Shown: in pieces, positions 1 to 8,638 of the stretch
Position numbering within the stretch: the stretch's first letter is position 1
How the letters are laid out: each line of letters starts with the position of its first letter
Position numbers and translations under genes: made by a program
Source: Acidimicrobiales bacterium
GTDB lineage: Bacteria > Actinomycetota > Acidimicrobiia > Acidimicrobiales > SZUA-35
Length of the DNA: 64,000 nucleotides
Direction: 5' to 3'
NCBI GenBank assembly: GCA_024638815.1
Contig: JAHEJM010000006.1
Coordinates: 1-64,000, forward strand
The notes under the pieces: generated by a model
Database searches by the model: none
What the model saw: the letters and a program-made list of their open reading frames with translations, nothing else
What the model was told of the DNA's origin: nothing

Positions 1-131
1 AACCCCCACCTCCCGATCCCGCCGTGTTCGGGACCATTTCGCCCTAGACGCCCGATGTAACGGCTCCACCCCCGACACGGCCGGGTGGGGGGCAGGCAAG
101 GTGGACACGATGGCCACTAGGCTGAACCACC

Positions 132-1718
132 ATGTCGTTGGCCGCGTTTGAGGTGTCGGCGGGGGCCGCCGCTCCGGGGGCCCGCACGGTCACGTTGGCC
201 GGCCGAAAGTTTCCACTGGTCCCACCCCGGCTCAGCGACGCCAGGCTGCACATCGCCGCCGTCACCATGACCCTTCACGTTCTGGGCCAGACCGTTCTAG
301 GCTTTCGGGTCTCGATACCCCAGATCCTGGTCGCCATCGTGGCCCCGGCCGGCGTCGAGTTGGCCAGGACCTTTCGGCGATCGGGTGCCCTGGTGTGGCC
401 GGCCAGCGCCATGCTCACCGGCAGCGGGGTCGCCCTCATCCTGCGAGCGGTGGGCACCGAGGCCGGGGATCACTGGACGTGGCAGGGCTGGCACCTGTTC
501 GCCCTGGTCTCGGTCGGGTCACTGGCCACCAAATACCTGATCACCTATCGGGGCGGCCACGTCTTCAACCCGTCGAATGTCGGCCTCGTCGTCGCCTTCG
601 TCGTACTGGGCAGCAGCCGGGTGGAGCCGTTGGACTTCTGGTGGGCCCCCCTGAACCCGGCCATGATCACCGCCTACCTCGTCATCGTGGCCGGCGGCCT
701 GGCCATCACCGGTCGGCTCGGCTTGGCCGGCATGGGACTGGCGTTCTGGGCCACCCTGGCCGCCACCATGGGGGCGCTGAGCATGACCGGGCACTGCATC
801 ACCGCCGCCTGGTCGCCCCAGCCGGTGTGCGGAACCGACTTCGGGTGGACGGTCATGACCTCGCCCGAAGTGGCCATCTTCCTGTTCTTCATGATCACCG
901 ATCCCCGGACGGTGCCGTCGGGGCGGGCGACCAGACTGGTCTTCGCCATCGCCGTCGCCGTGGTCAGCTCGCTGCTGATGGCCCCCCAAACCACCGAGTT
1001 CGGGGCCAAGGTCGGTCTGCTGGCCGGCCTCACCATCATGAGCCCGCTTCGCTACCCGCTCGAGTCGGCCGCCGTTCGCCGTCGCCTGCGACTGACGAGC
1101 GTCGACGGCATCGCCCGGTCTCGCCGATCACTGGTGGCCGGTGGCGCTGCGATCGGTTCGGTGGCGGTAGCGGTTCTGGCCACGGTGGCAGCGACCGGCG
1201 CACCGGCCCGGAGCTCCGACTCGACCGGGCCGGAGGTACCCACCGTCGACGTGTCGACCGAGGTCGCCGCCGTCCCGCTTCCTCCCATCGAGGTCATCCA
1301 GCCGTCCGAGGTCGCCATCCTGCTCGGCGACCTGAGCATCGACGAGTTCGGCCGGGTCCTTGTCGAGAACCTGGCCATCGAGAACGCCGCCGGCTCATCG
1401 GGTGACGGTCGACTCCTGCTGGCGGCATCGAGCGGACCGAGGCTGGCCGACCGGGAACGAGCAGTGGCGCTATCGGTGTCCGACGGCGTCCGGGTCACCG
1501 TCGAGCACGACTTCACCTCTCTGACGGTCGAGCCGTTGGAGCGTGACGGGTCGCAGGCCGGCGCCGCGCTGGCCGTCGAGGCGACCGGGACCGCTCTGAC
1601 CATGACCACCGATGCCGGCGACGGCCAAGAGCTCGAGCGCCGGACCGACCGGTTCGACACCACCTTCGTGCTTCGCCAGAACGGCGAAGGCCGCTGGCTC
1701 ATCGCCGACGCACTCTAG
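132..1718 (+). CDS. UnbU-like polytopic membrane protein (RnfD/NqrB fold)
   Basis: Integral membrane protein of the RnfD/NqrB superfamily, in the UnbU-type branch first named from enediyne clusters; the biochemical role of that branch is not established. Residues 35-340 hold about nine hydrophobic segments. The stretch GGHVFNPSNVG (about 140-150) resembles the NqrB/RnfD loop that carries covalent FMN, but I do not see a confident flavin-Thr motif. After a further TM segment (about 335-360) comes a roughly 170-residue polar tail, probably exported, ending in an NTF2-like stretch (RQNGEGRWLIADAL). The ATG at 132 follows a weak AGG. The gene is convergent with the UnbV-like gene, with only 6 nt between the stops. 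Family assignment is fairly confident; transport or redox activity is unproven. Confidence 0.75.
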   Translation: MSLAAFEVSAGAAAPGARTVTLAGRKFPLVPPRLSDARLHIAAVTMTLHVLGQTVLGFRVSIPQILVAIVAPAGVELARTFRRSGALVWPASAMLTGSGVALILRAVGTEAGDHWTWQGWHLFALVSVGSLATKYLITYRGGHVFNPSNVGLVVAFVVLGSSRVEPLDFWWAPLNPAMITAYLVIVAGGLAITGRLGLAGMGLAFWATLAATMGALSMTGHCITAAWSPQPVCGTDFGWTVMTSPEVAIFLFFMITDPRTVPSGRATRLVFAIAVAVVSSLLMAPQTTEFGAKVGLLAGLTIMSPLRYPLESAAVRRRLRLTSVDGIARSRRSLVAGGAAIGSVAVAVLATVAATGAPARSSDSTGPEVPTVDVSTEVAAVPLPPIEVIQPSEVAILLGDLSIDEFGRVLVENLAIENAAGSSGDGRLLLAASSGPRLADRERAVALSVSDGVRVTVEHDFTSLTVEPLERDGSQAGAALAVEATGTALTMTTDAGDGQELERRTDRFDTTFVLRQNGEGRWLIADAL

Positions 1719-1724
1719 AGTGCT

Positions 1725-3464
1725 CTAGCCGCCCGACGGCTGAGACGGGCTCCACTCCACCGGCCCGTCGGTCGAGCGGTCGAGCACCACGAAGCGGTCG
1801 GCGTCGAGGTCGAACCACCCCGATCGTTCACCGTCGGGCCAGGTGACCCTGAGCTCGGCCTCGGTCGAGTCACCCAACCCGAAATGCAGCCAGCCGAGTT
1901 GCCCGGACGCATGGCCTCCACCCACGGTGAGCTCCCGGGACTGGGTACGGCCGTCGACCCGGACCTCGACCCACGCCCCGACCGCATTGCCGTTGGCGCC
2001 GTCCTGGGCCACCGCCACCTGCAGCCAGCGCCCCATGGGGCGGGGTTGGTCGACGTCACCCCACCCGAGATTGCGCCACAGCGAAACGGGCGCTTCCCGA
2101 TTGACCTGAACCAGATCGAGCATGCCGTCGAGGTTCAGATCGACGACGGCCGCACCCCGTCCCCGCTCAAAGCCCACGATGCCCACTGCATCGGCCGCCT
2201 CGGTGAACGTTCCGTCCGGTTGGCCGAGGAGCAGGTTGGAGGGATCGCGTTGGGCGAACTCGGGCATGGCGTCGACATTGCCCTTGGAGACATAGAGATC
2301 GATCAGACCGTCGTTGTTGATGTCGGCGAACTGGGGATGCCAGGCAGTGGACGGCAGGCTGTCGCCACCGACGAACGGGCGGTGGGCCGTGACCCCCCTC
2401 TCCAGCGCGACGTCCCGGTACTCCGGGCCATCGACACCGTCGACCAGGGTCTGAAGCTTGTTGTCGCCCTGGCTGGTGATGTAGTACTCGGGTCGATCGT
2501 CCCCGTTGAGATCGGCGCCGGCGATACCCATGCCCCAGATCTGCAGCGGCTGCCAGCCGTCGTCGGCCGTGTAGGCCACCAGCCCCCGATCGACGACACG
2601 GAACAGCTGTTCCTGCCCATCGTTGTAGTAATGACGGTCGTTTGCTACTCGCAGGTCCTTGCGGCCCGTCCGCTGCCAATCGCTGAACAACATCGACAGG
2701 CTGCACCAGCCCGGTGTCACCGGCACCGGTGGGGCGAACCGATCCTCGCCGCCGTCCCGGCCGTCACCCGGCGCCGCCGTCACCAGCGCGTGGTCGTCGC
2801 AGCTTCGCTCGTCACCGGAACGAAGGTAGTTCCCGAACACCATCGTCGGCAGCCGGTCGTCGTCGGGCCAGTAGGCGCTGAAGCCGACCGTCCACGCCTC
2901 GCCACCGGCCAGAGCCAGGGCCTCGTTGGCCCGCTCGAACCGGCACCCCCCAAGTCCCCTCAGCAACACGTTCTCCCCCACCCGGAGCACGGCCAGATCG
3001 GTTACCCCGTCACCGTCGGCGTCGAGCGGGTAGGCTCCTGTGACCCCGTCCAGATCGGTTATCGGGGACACGACGGGCGTGAATCGGAGCGGGCCTCCCG
3101 GTGACGACTGGTTGCGATGGAGCGAGGCCGACCCGGCGCCGCCGGCCAGGAACAGCTCGGGCCCGCCGTCGGAGTCGCAGTCAAAGGTCGCCACCCCACC
3201 ACCCACGAAATACTCGAAGCCGCCCTGGTAGACGTGCTCGAGTCCGGCCGACTGCGACTCCTCGACGAACGCCGGTGGGGCCAGCACTGGAGGAGGCTCT
3301 GCCGGCGAGAGGAACCGGAGGGCGAACGTGAGGAGCCCGCCGGTGACCGTCGCTCCCAAGATCACCCCAAGAGCCAACCAGGGCCACGGTCGATACCGTC
3401 CGGTCGTCGACGAGCGACCGACCTCGGCGTTGCTACAAACAGATGTCTGCACGAACTTCCACAA
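1725..3464 (-). CDS. UnbV/CRTAC1-like FG-GAP protein with ASPIC/UnbV domain
   Basis: Membrane-anchored extracytoplasmic beta-propeller protein. An N-terminal TM segment (WPWLALGVILGATVTGGLL, about residues 28-46) is followed by FG-GAP/calcium-loop repeats of the type DADGDGVTDL, DLNGDDRPEY, DINNDGLIDL and DLNLDGMLDL. The C-terminus is an ASPIC/UnbV domain (VGAWVEVRVDG through FGLGDSTEAELRVTWPDG). Such proteins recur beside UnbU-like membrane proteins, in enediyne clusters and elsewhere; function unknown, probably ligand or cell-surface binding. The track start at 3464 is a TTG. A GTG a few codons later (VQTSVCSN) is equally possible and does not affect the TM anchor. It is divergent from the sugar importer operon. 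Confidence 0.8.
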   Translation of the reverse strand: MWKFVQTSVCSNAEVGRSSTTGRYRPWPWLALGVILGATVTGGLLTFALRFLSPAEPPPVLAPPAFVEESQSAGLEHVYQGGFEYFVGGGVATFDCDSDGGPELFLAGGAGSASLHRNQSSPGGPLRFTPVVSPITDLDGVTGAYPLDADGDGVTDLAVLRVGENVLLRGLGGCRFERANEALALAGGEAWTVGFSAYWPDDDRLPTMVFGNYLRSGDERSCDDHALVTAAPGDGRDGGEDRFAPPVPVTPGWCSLSMLFSDWQRTGRKDLRVANDRHYYNDGQEQLFRVVDRGLVAYTADDGWQPLQIWGMGIAGADLNGDDRPEYYITSQGDNKLQTLVDGVDGPEYRDVALERGVTAHRPFVGGDSLPSTAWHPQFADINNDGLIDLYVSKGNVDAMPEFAQRDPSNLLLGQPDGTFTEAADAVGIVGFERGRGAAVVDLNLDGMLDLVQVNREAPVSLWRNLGWGDVDQPRPMGRWLQVAVAQDGANGNAVGAWVEVRVDGRTQSRELTVGGGHASGQLGWLHFGLGDSTEAELRVTWPDGERSGWFDLDADRFVVLDRSTDGPVEWSPSQPSGG

Positions 3465-3632
3465 TGCGATCGACTATCATCCGTGACGGCCAAACTTGCC
3501 GGGGCGTACCGCCAAGCTAATGAGCCTAGCCGCCTCCGGGCGGCGTGGCCCAGGACGAATGCGGCTACCTGTGTGCAAGTGGCCAGGACGGCTCGAGCAA
3601 CGATCGGGCCCCAAACCAGGAGAGTGAAAAGA

Positions 3633-4805
3633 GTGAGACTACGACTGCTTGCACTGCTGTCGGTGCTGGTCCTGTTGGCTGCAGCGTGCGGCGACGGAGA
3701 CGACGAGACCACCGAAACCGGCGACGAGACCACTGAAACAACCGAGGAGGCCACCGAGACCACGGCGGCCGAGGACACGGCCGAGGAATCGACCGAGGAT
3801 ACGGCCGAAGAGGGCGATGCAGCCGCCGCCGATGGTGACCTGATCGTCGGTGTGTCGTGGAACAACTACAACGAGGAGCGCTGGGCCAAGTCGGACGAGC
3901 CGGCGATCCAGGCCGCGCTCGAAGCCGCCGGCGCCACCTACATCTCGTCCGACGCAGGGTCGTCGGCCGAACAGCAGCTGACCGACGTCGAGAACCTGAT
4001 CGCCCAGGGGGCCAATGCCTTGATCATCCTGGCTCAGGACGGCACGGCAATCCTGCCCGCAGTCCAGAGCGCCCTCGATGAGGGAGTACCGGTCGTTTCC
4101 TATGACCGTCTCATTGAAGACCCGGGAACCCTCTACGTCACTTTCGACAACATCGACGTCGGCCGCAAACAGGCCGAGGTCATCTATGGCCTCGTGCCCG
4201 AAGGCAACTATGTGATCATCAAGGGCAACCAGGCCGACGCCAACGCCGACTTCCTACGTTCCGGCATGGAGGAGATCATCGGTGACGCCGTCACCGCCGG
4301 CGACATCACCATCGTGGGCGAAACCTATACCGACAACTGGGATCCGGCTCTGGCCCAGACCCAGATGGAGCAGTTCCTGACCCAGGCCAACAACGAGGTC
4401 GACGCCGTCCTGTCGCAGAACGACGGCATGGCCACCGGTGTCGTGGCCGCCCTCGAGGCCCAGGGCCTGGCCGGCCAGGTGCCGGTGTCAGGTCAGGACG
4501 GCGACGCCGCCGCCCTGAATCGTGTCGCTCTCGGCAGCCAGTCGGTGTCGGTGTGGAAGGACGCCAGGGAGCTGGGCACGGCCGCAGGCGAGGCGGCGGT
4601 GGCATTGGCCGGGGGAACCGCCTTGGCCGACATTCCCGGTGTCGTCCAGTTCGACTCACCGGGAGGCAACTCGATGACCTCGATCCTGTTGGAGCCGATT
4701 CCCATCACCCAGGACAACCTGCAGGTGGTACTCGACGCCGAGTGGATCGATGAGGCCACGCTGTGCCAGGACGTCCCGTCCGGCTCCGTGGCTGCCTGCC
4801 CCTGA
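3633..4805 (+). CDS. xylF: D-xylose-type ABC transporter substrate-binding lipoprotein
   Basis: Periplasmic-binding-protein-like lipoprotein that delivers a pentose or related sugar to the XylH/XylG importer. The track ORF starts at 3117, but its first 170 codons do not look like protein. The real start is GTG 3633 (or GTG 3624), behind AGGAG at 3618-3622. The signal peptide RLRLLALLSVLVLLAAAC ends in a lipobox, followed by an acidic Thr/Glu linker of about 40 residues. The type I sugar-binding fold begins at DLIVGVSWNNYNEERW and includes VVSYDRLI and VLSQNDGMATGV, as in XylF/ChvE-type proteins. Mature length is about 370 residues, normal for the family. It is first in a three-gene operon. 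The exact sugar is inferred from similarity to XylF rather than proven. Confidence 0.85.
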   Translation: MRLRLLALLSVLVLLAAACGDGDDETTETGDETTETTEEATETTAAEDTAEESTEDTAEEGDAAAADGDLIVGVSWNNYNEERWAKSDEPAIQAALEAAGATYISSDAGSSAEQQLTDVENLIAQGANALIILAQDGTAILPAVQSALDEGVPVVSYDRLIEDPGTLYVTFDNIDVGRKQAEVIYGLVPEGNYVIIKGNQADANADFLRSGMEEIIGDAVTAGDITIVGETYTDNWDPALAQTQMEQFLTQANNEVDAVLSQNDGMATGVVAALEAQGLAGQVPVSGQDGDAAALNRVALGSQSVSVWKDARELGTAAGEAAVALAGGTALADIPGVVQFDSPGGNSMTSILLEPIPITQDNLQVVLDAEWIDEATLCQDVPSGSVAACP

Positions 4806-4833
4806 TAAGTAGAGGCAAACGACCGGTAGCGTG

Positions 4834-4866
4834 ATGGCCGCACTTGCTCTTGGCGGGTGCGGCCAT
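4834..4866 (+). terminator. Intergenic hairpin between xylF and xylH
   Basis: A perfect 10-bp stem (ATGGCCGCAC / GTGCGGCCAT) with a 13-nt loop lies in the gap between the binding-protein and permease genes. There is no T-run after it. It is better read as an attenuator or mRNA-stabilising hairpin, which would let the binding protein be made in excess of the membrane components, as is common in ABC importer operons. Confidence 0.55.
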
Positions 4867-4913
4867 TGCCTGCCACAATGCTCTCGGGGGGGTAAAACCA
4901 GTGGAGAAGGACC

Positions 4914-6233
4914 ATGACTGATGCCACGGCGGCCGCGCCGGCGGCGGACCGCATCGACAGGGGGAGGGACTCAGCCCTGACTCGGCTGCGCACGGCAACC
5001 GAGATCGACCCCCGGATGTTCGGCATGCTCTTGGCGCTTGCCGTCATCTGGATCGGATTCCACTTTCTCACCGGGGGAACGTTCCTGACGTCCCGCAACC
5101 TGTGGAACCTCTCGGTCCAGACCGCCACGGTGGCCATCATGGCCACCGGAATGGTTCTCGTCATCGTGTCCCGCAACATCGATCTCTCGGTCGGATCGAT
5201 GCTGGGGGCGGTGGGAATGGCCATGGCACTGCTCCAGGCCGAGATCCTGCCCGAGTGGTTCGGCTTCGGCAGCCCACTGGTCTGGATCATCTCCCTGATC
5301 GTCGGGGTGATCATGGGTGCCGCCATCGGTGCCTTTCAGGGCGCCATCGTGGCCTACGCCAAGGTTCCGTCGTTCATCGTCACCCTGGGCGGGCTGCTGG
5401 TGTGGCGAGGTGTGGCGTGGCGACTGGCCAGCGGTCGAACCATCGCCCCCATGGACTCCACCTTCCAGCTGCTGGGCGGTGGGTCCCGGGGAACCATCGG
5501 CGGTACCGCGACCTGGCTGGTGGCCGTGGTCGGCTGCGCCGGCATCGTGGCGCTGCTGGTGGCGGGCCGGCGCCGGCGCCAGAAGTATGACTTCACGCTC
5601 CGGCCCATCTGGGCCGACATCGCCATCGGTGTCGCAGGCTGTGTCGCCGTCCTCGGCATCGCCGCCGTCATCAACAGCTACCCCATGCCCGTCAACCTGG
5701 CCCGGAACTACGCCGAGGAGCGGGGCATGGAGTGGCCGGAGGAAGGGTTGACCATCCCGCTGGGACTGGCCAACCCGGTGCTACTCATGGTGGCGGTGGC
5801 CATCGCCATGAACTTCGTCGCCACCCGGCTCCGATTCGGACGGTATGTGTTCGCCATCGGCGGCAACCCCGATGCCGCCGAGTTGGGCGGCATCAAGACC
5901 CGCTGGACGGTGGTCAAGACCTTCATGGTCATGGGAATCCTCGTCGCCATCGCCGCCGCGGTGCAGATCGCCCGGCTCAACGCCGCCACCAGCGGACTGG
6001 GCACGTTAGCCGAGCTTTACGTGATTGCCGCTGCCGTGATCGGCGGCACCTCCCTGGCGGGAGGAATCGGCAGCATCCCCGGTGCGATCCTCGGGGCCCT
6101 GGTAGCCCAGTCGCTGCAGTCGGGCATGGTGTTGATGGGTGTGGACGCTCCCATTCAGGACATCGTGGTCGGTGTGGTACTCGTAGTCGCCGTTGCCCTC
6201 GATTCCGCCTATCGTCGGCGGCTGGAGACATGA
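4914..6233 (+). CDS. xylH: D-xylose-type ABC transporter permease
   Basis: Inner-membrane permease of the sugar importer (BPD_transp_2/RbsC-XylH family). It has about ten hydrophobic segments. The family motifs [19 protein letters not shown] (about residues 76-94) and [20 protein letters not shown] are present, and the EAA-like loop reads [19 protein letters not shown]. At 439 aa it is longer than RbsC but typical of XylH, owing to the insert around residues 195-280. GGAGAAGG sits 5 nt before ATG 4914. The next gene starts 1 nt after its stop, so the two are translationally coupled. Confidence 0.88.
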   Translation: MTDATAAAPAADRIDRGRDSALTRLRTATEIDPRMFGMLLALAVIWIGFHFLTGGTFLTSRNLWNLSVQTATVAIMATGMVLVIVSRNIDLSVGSMLGAVGMAMALLQAEILPEWFGFGSPLVWIISLIVGVIMGAAIGAFQGAIVAYAKVPSFIVTLGGLLVWRGVAWRLASGRTIAPMDSTFQLLGGGSRGTIGGTATWLVAVVGCAGIVALLVAGRRRRQKYDFTLRPIWADIAIGVAGCVAVLGIAAVINSYPMPVNLARNYAEERGMEWPEEGLTIPLGLANPVLLMVAVAIAMNFVATRLRFGRYVFAIGGNPDAAELGGIKTRWTVVKTFMVMGILVAIAAAVQIARLNAATSGLGTLAELYVIAAAVIGGTSLAGGIGSIPGAILGALVAQSLQSGMVLMGVDAPIQDIVVGVVLVVAVALDSAYRRRLET

Positions 6234-6234
6234 C

Positions 6235-7050
6235 GTGACCACGGTCGACACGTCGACGACGGACACCACGGGCAGGAGCGCCCAACCGCTGGTCGAGTTG
6301 CGGGACATCAGGGTTGCCTTCGGGGGCGTGCACGCCGTCGAAGGTGTCTCGGTCGATCTCCACGGGGGCGAGATCGTTGCCCTCGTCGGCGGCAACGGAG
6401 CGGGAAAGACCACCCTGATCCGCACGCTGTCGGGCGCCCACCGGGCCGACTCGGGAGAGATCCACATCAATGGTGAGCACGTCACCATCAACAACCCCCG
6501 TGATGCCAGGGACCTCGGGGTGGAGACCATCTACCAGACCCTGGCCCTGGCCGACAACGTCGCCGCCCCGGCCAACATCTTTCTCGGCCGCGAACTCCTG
6601 ACCCGATGGGGCACGCTGAACGACACGGCCATGCAGGACGCCACCCGCAAGCTCATGGCCCAACTGAACCCCCGATTCACGAACTTCGTGTCGCCGGTGG
6701 CATCGCTGTCCGGCGGTCAGCGCCAATCGGTTGCCATCGCCCGGGCCGTCCACTTCAACGCCCGGATCCTGATCATGGACGAGCCGACCGCCGCCCTGGG
6801 TCCGGCCGAGACCGAGCAGGTTCGCCAGCTCATCCGCCAGCTCAAGGCCGCCGGATTGGGCATCTTCCTGATCAGCCACGACATCCACGACGTGTTCGAT
6901 CTGGCCGATCGGATCAGCGTCATGCTGCAGGGCAGGCTGGTTGCAACCGTCAACAAGAACGATGTCACCCTCGACGAGGTGTTGGCCATGATCATCGCCG
7001 GCAAGCTGCCGGGCGGAGCCTCGTCCGAACCGGGTCCCGAATCCCCCTGA
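6235..7050 (+). CDS. xylG: Sugar ABC transporter ATP-binding protein, single ABC domain
   Basis: Energises the XylFH importer. The track ORF begins at 6193, inside xylH. The coupled start is GTG 6235, 1 nt after the xylH TGA. A single nucleotide-binding domain shows Walker [10 protein letters not shown], signature LSGGQRQ, Walker B ILIMDEP and the H-loop SHD. At 271 aa it has only one ABC domain, whereas E. coli XylG/RbsA carry two in about 500 aa. Single-domain versions occur in actinobacteria, so this is likely a homodimer-forming variant rather than a truncation. The stop is followed by weak GC hairpins and then the convergent gdhA. Confidence 0.88.
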   Translation: MTTVDTSTTDTTGRSAQPLVELRDIRVAFGGVHAVEGVSVDLHGGEIVALVGGNGAGKTTLIRTLSGAHRADSGEIHINGEHVTINNPRDARDLGVETIYQTLALADNVAAPANIFLGRELLTRWGTLNDTAMQDATRKLMAQLNPRFTNFVSPVASLSGGQRQSVAIARAVHFNARILIMDEPTAALGPAETEQVRQLIRQLKAAGLGIFLISHDIHDVFDLADRISVMLQGRLVATVNKNDVTLDEVLAMIIAGKLPGGASSEPGPESP

Positions 7051-7214
7051 TCCCGTCGGGTCCTGAACCGGGACCAGGCACAAAGGCCCTTCGACCCTGG
7101 CCCGCCAACGGGGCGGGAGCGACGATGAAGCCATGGATACCCTGGTCGCCTGTCTCGGAGCCGGGCCGTTGGCGACCGGGTTCACCCCCGGAACCGGATC
7201 GGCCCGACGGGCTC

Positions 7215-8483
7215 TCAGGGGAAGATACCTCGACGATTGTAGACGTCGACCAGACGATCGAGGGCCACGATGTAGGCGGCGTCCCGGCGGCTGCAGTCCC
7301 GCTCCCGAACGCAGTGGACCACCTTGTCGTGGGCCTGCCAGACCAGTTCCCGCAGTCGTTTGTCGACATCGTCGAACGACCAGGCCCGGGCCGACTTGTT
7401 CTGCAGCCACTCGAAGTAGGAGACGATGACACCACCGGCGTTGGCCAGGATGTCGGGTACGATCTCGACGCCCTGGTTGAGCAGGTAATCGACGGCGTCG
7501 GGGGTGGTCGGACCGTTGGCGGCCTCGATGACGAGGCGACCGGAGAAGGTCTTGGCCCGCTCCACCGTCAGCTGATTCTCCAACGCCGCCGGTACCAGCA
7601 CATCGACATCGAGGGCGAACAGTTCCTCGGTGTCGACGGCGTCGGCCCCGGCGAAGTCGGCCACACCACCGTGTTCGGCCACCCAGACCCGAAGCTTCTC
7701 GACATCGATGCCCTCCTCGTTGACAACGGTGCCGGTATGGTCGGCGACTCCCCGAATAACGCACCCGGCCTCGGCCGCCAGGACGGCGAAGTGGCTACCC
7801 ACGTTGCCGAAGCCCTGCACTGCGATCGACAACTCGTCGAGCCGGACGTCCTTCTCCCCGCACCAGTGACGAAGGCTGTAGAGCACACCCCGACCAGTGG
7901 CCTCCTCCCGGCCGACCGAGCCGCCCACGGCCACCGACTTGCCGGTCACCACCCCCTTGACGCTCTGACGGAAGCCGGGTGACGACATGTTGGCGTAGGT
8001 GTCCATGAGCCAGTCCATGGTCTGACTGGAGGTTCCCATGTCGGGGGCCGGAATGTCATGGTCGGGCCCGATGTTGGAGCCGAGCGCATGGGTGAAGCGG
8101 CGCACGACACGACGCATCTCGCCCTCGGAGTAGTCGGCCGGGTCGATGGTCAGACCTCCCTTCGCCCCGCCGAAGGGGAGGGCCACCAGCGCCGTCTTGA
8201 ACGTCATCCAGGCCGCCAGCGCCCGCACCTCGTCCAGGTCGACATCGGGATGGAACCGGAGACCACCTTTGAACGGACCCAGTATGTTGTTGTGCTGGAT
8301 CCGGTAGCCGGTGAACACCTTGAGCGTTCCGTCGTCCAGCGTCACCGGGAAGTTGACGATGATCTCGTTCTTGGGATACGAGAGGATCTCGCGATAGCGA
8401 GGCTCGAGATCGATGAGATCGGCGGCGTGATGGAACTGTGCCACCGCTGCTTCGTGAAGGCTCCGTTGCCCCCCTGCAGTCAT
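7215..8483 (-). CDS. gdhA: Glutamate dehydrogenase (Glu/Leu/Phe/Val family)
   Basis: Interconverts glutamate and 2-oxoglutarate plus ammonia with NAD(P). The N-terminal substrate domain has KGGLRFHP and the catalytic-lysine motif PFGGAKGG (about residues 100-107). The Rossmann domain contains VQGFGNVGSH. At 422 aa it is the standard hexameric-type length. ATG 8483 follows AGGA at about -10. The upstream region is unusual: a copy of the dispersed repeat described below ends 11 nt before the start codon, directly beside the ribosome-binding site. Coenzyme preference cannot be read by eye. Confidence 0.92.
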   Translation of the reverse strand: MTAGGQRSLHEAAVAQFHHAADLIDLEPRYREILSYPKNEIIVNFPVTLDDGTLKVFTGYRIQHNNILGPFKGGLRFHPDVDLDEVRALAAWMTFKTALVALPFGGAKGGLTIDPADYSEGEMRRVVRRFTHALGSNIGPDHDIPAPDMGTSSQTMDWLMDTYANMSSPGFRQSVKGVVTGKSVAVGGSVGREEATGRGVLYSLRHWCGEKDVRLDELSIAVQGFGNVGSHFAVLAAEAGCVIRGVADHTGTVVNEEGIDVEKLRVWVAEHGGVADFAGADAVDTEELFALDVDVLVPAALENQLTVERAKTFSGRLVIEAANGPTTPDAVDYLLNQGVEIVPDILANAGGVIVSYFEWLQNKSARAWSFDDVDKRLRELVWQAHDKVVHCVRERDCSRRDAAYIVALDRLVDVYNRRGIFP

Positions 8484-8494
8484 GTTGTGTCCTG

Positions 8495-8609
8495 GTTTCG
8501 CTTGGCGGATTGGATGTTCACGATCAAGTCAAGTTTCGGCGACGTTTGGCCGGAGGCCAAACTCAAGCCGTCTTCGGCCGTCGGCAGGAGCACCGTCTCG
8601 CCGTACTAG
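8495..8609 (+). repeat. Dispersed intergenic repeat, copy 1 (about 115 bp)
   Basis: This segment matches 51642-51741. Over the 58-bp core (GATTG through CCAAACTC) I count about 53 identical positions. The 22-bp end block GAGCACCGTCTCGCCGYACTAG is also shared. The middle differs in length by 15 nt. Inside is a perfect hairpin GTTTGGCC-GGA-GGCCAAAC at 8544-8562, and an outer CGGCGA/TCGCCG pairing closes it. The variable part here carries an extra GCCG-TCTT-CGGC hairpin. A 31-codon ORF (8514-8609) spans it, but differences from copy 2 change amino acids, so a peptide is not favoured. It lies between serS and gdhA. Confidence 0.8.
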
Positions 8610-8638
8610 TTGTTGTCGTGCACGGTTGACGGCGCGGC

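Noticed and set aside
3117-3632. N-terminal extension of the sugar-binding protein
   Set aside because: The lipoprotein signal peptide and ribosome site lie at 3618-3633, and the extension overlaps the divergent UnbV-like gene.
3700-3830. Tandem DNA repeat in the sugar-binding protein
   Set aside because: The repeated ACC/GAG codons encode a low-complexity Thr/Glu linker common after lipoboxes; the unit is irregular and not a repeat array or CRISPR.
5977-7764. 595-aa minus-strand ORF
   Set aside because: Antisense to xylH/xylG and overlapping gdhA; no recognisable domain.
8514-8609. 31-codon ORF over repeat copy 1 (and the matching 26-codon ORF at 51661-51741) as a conserved micropeptide
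   Set aside because: The base changes between copies are mostly amino-acid changing in this frame, while the hairpin arms are unchanged, so a nucleic-acid element is more likely.
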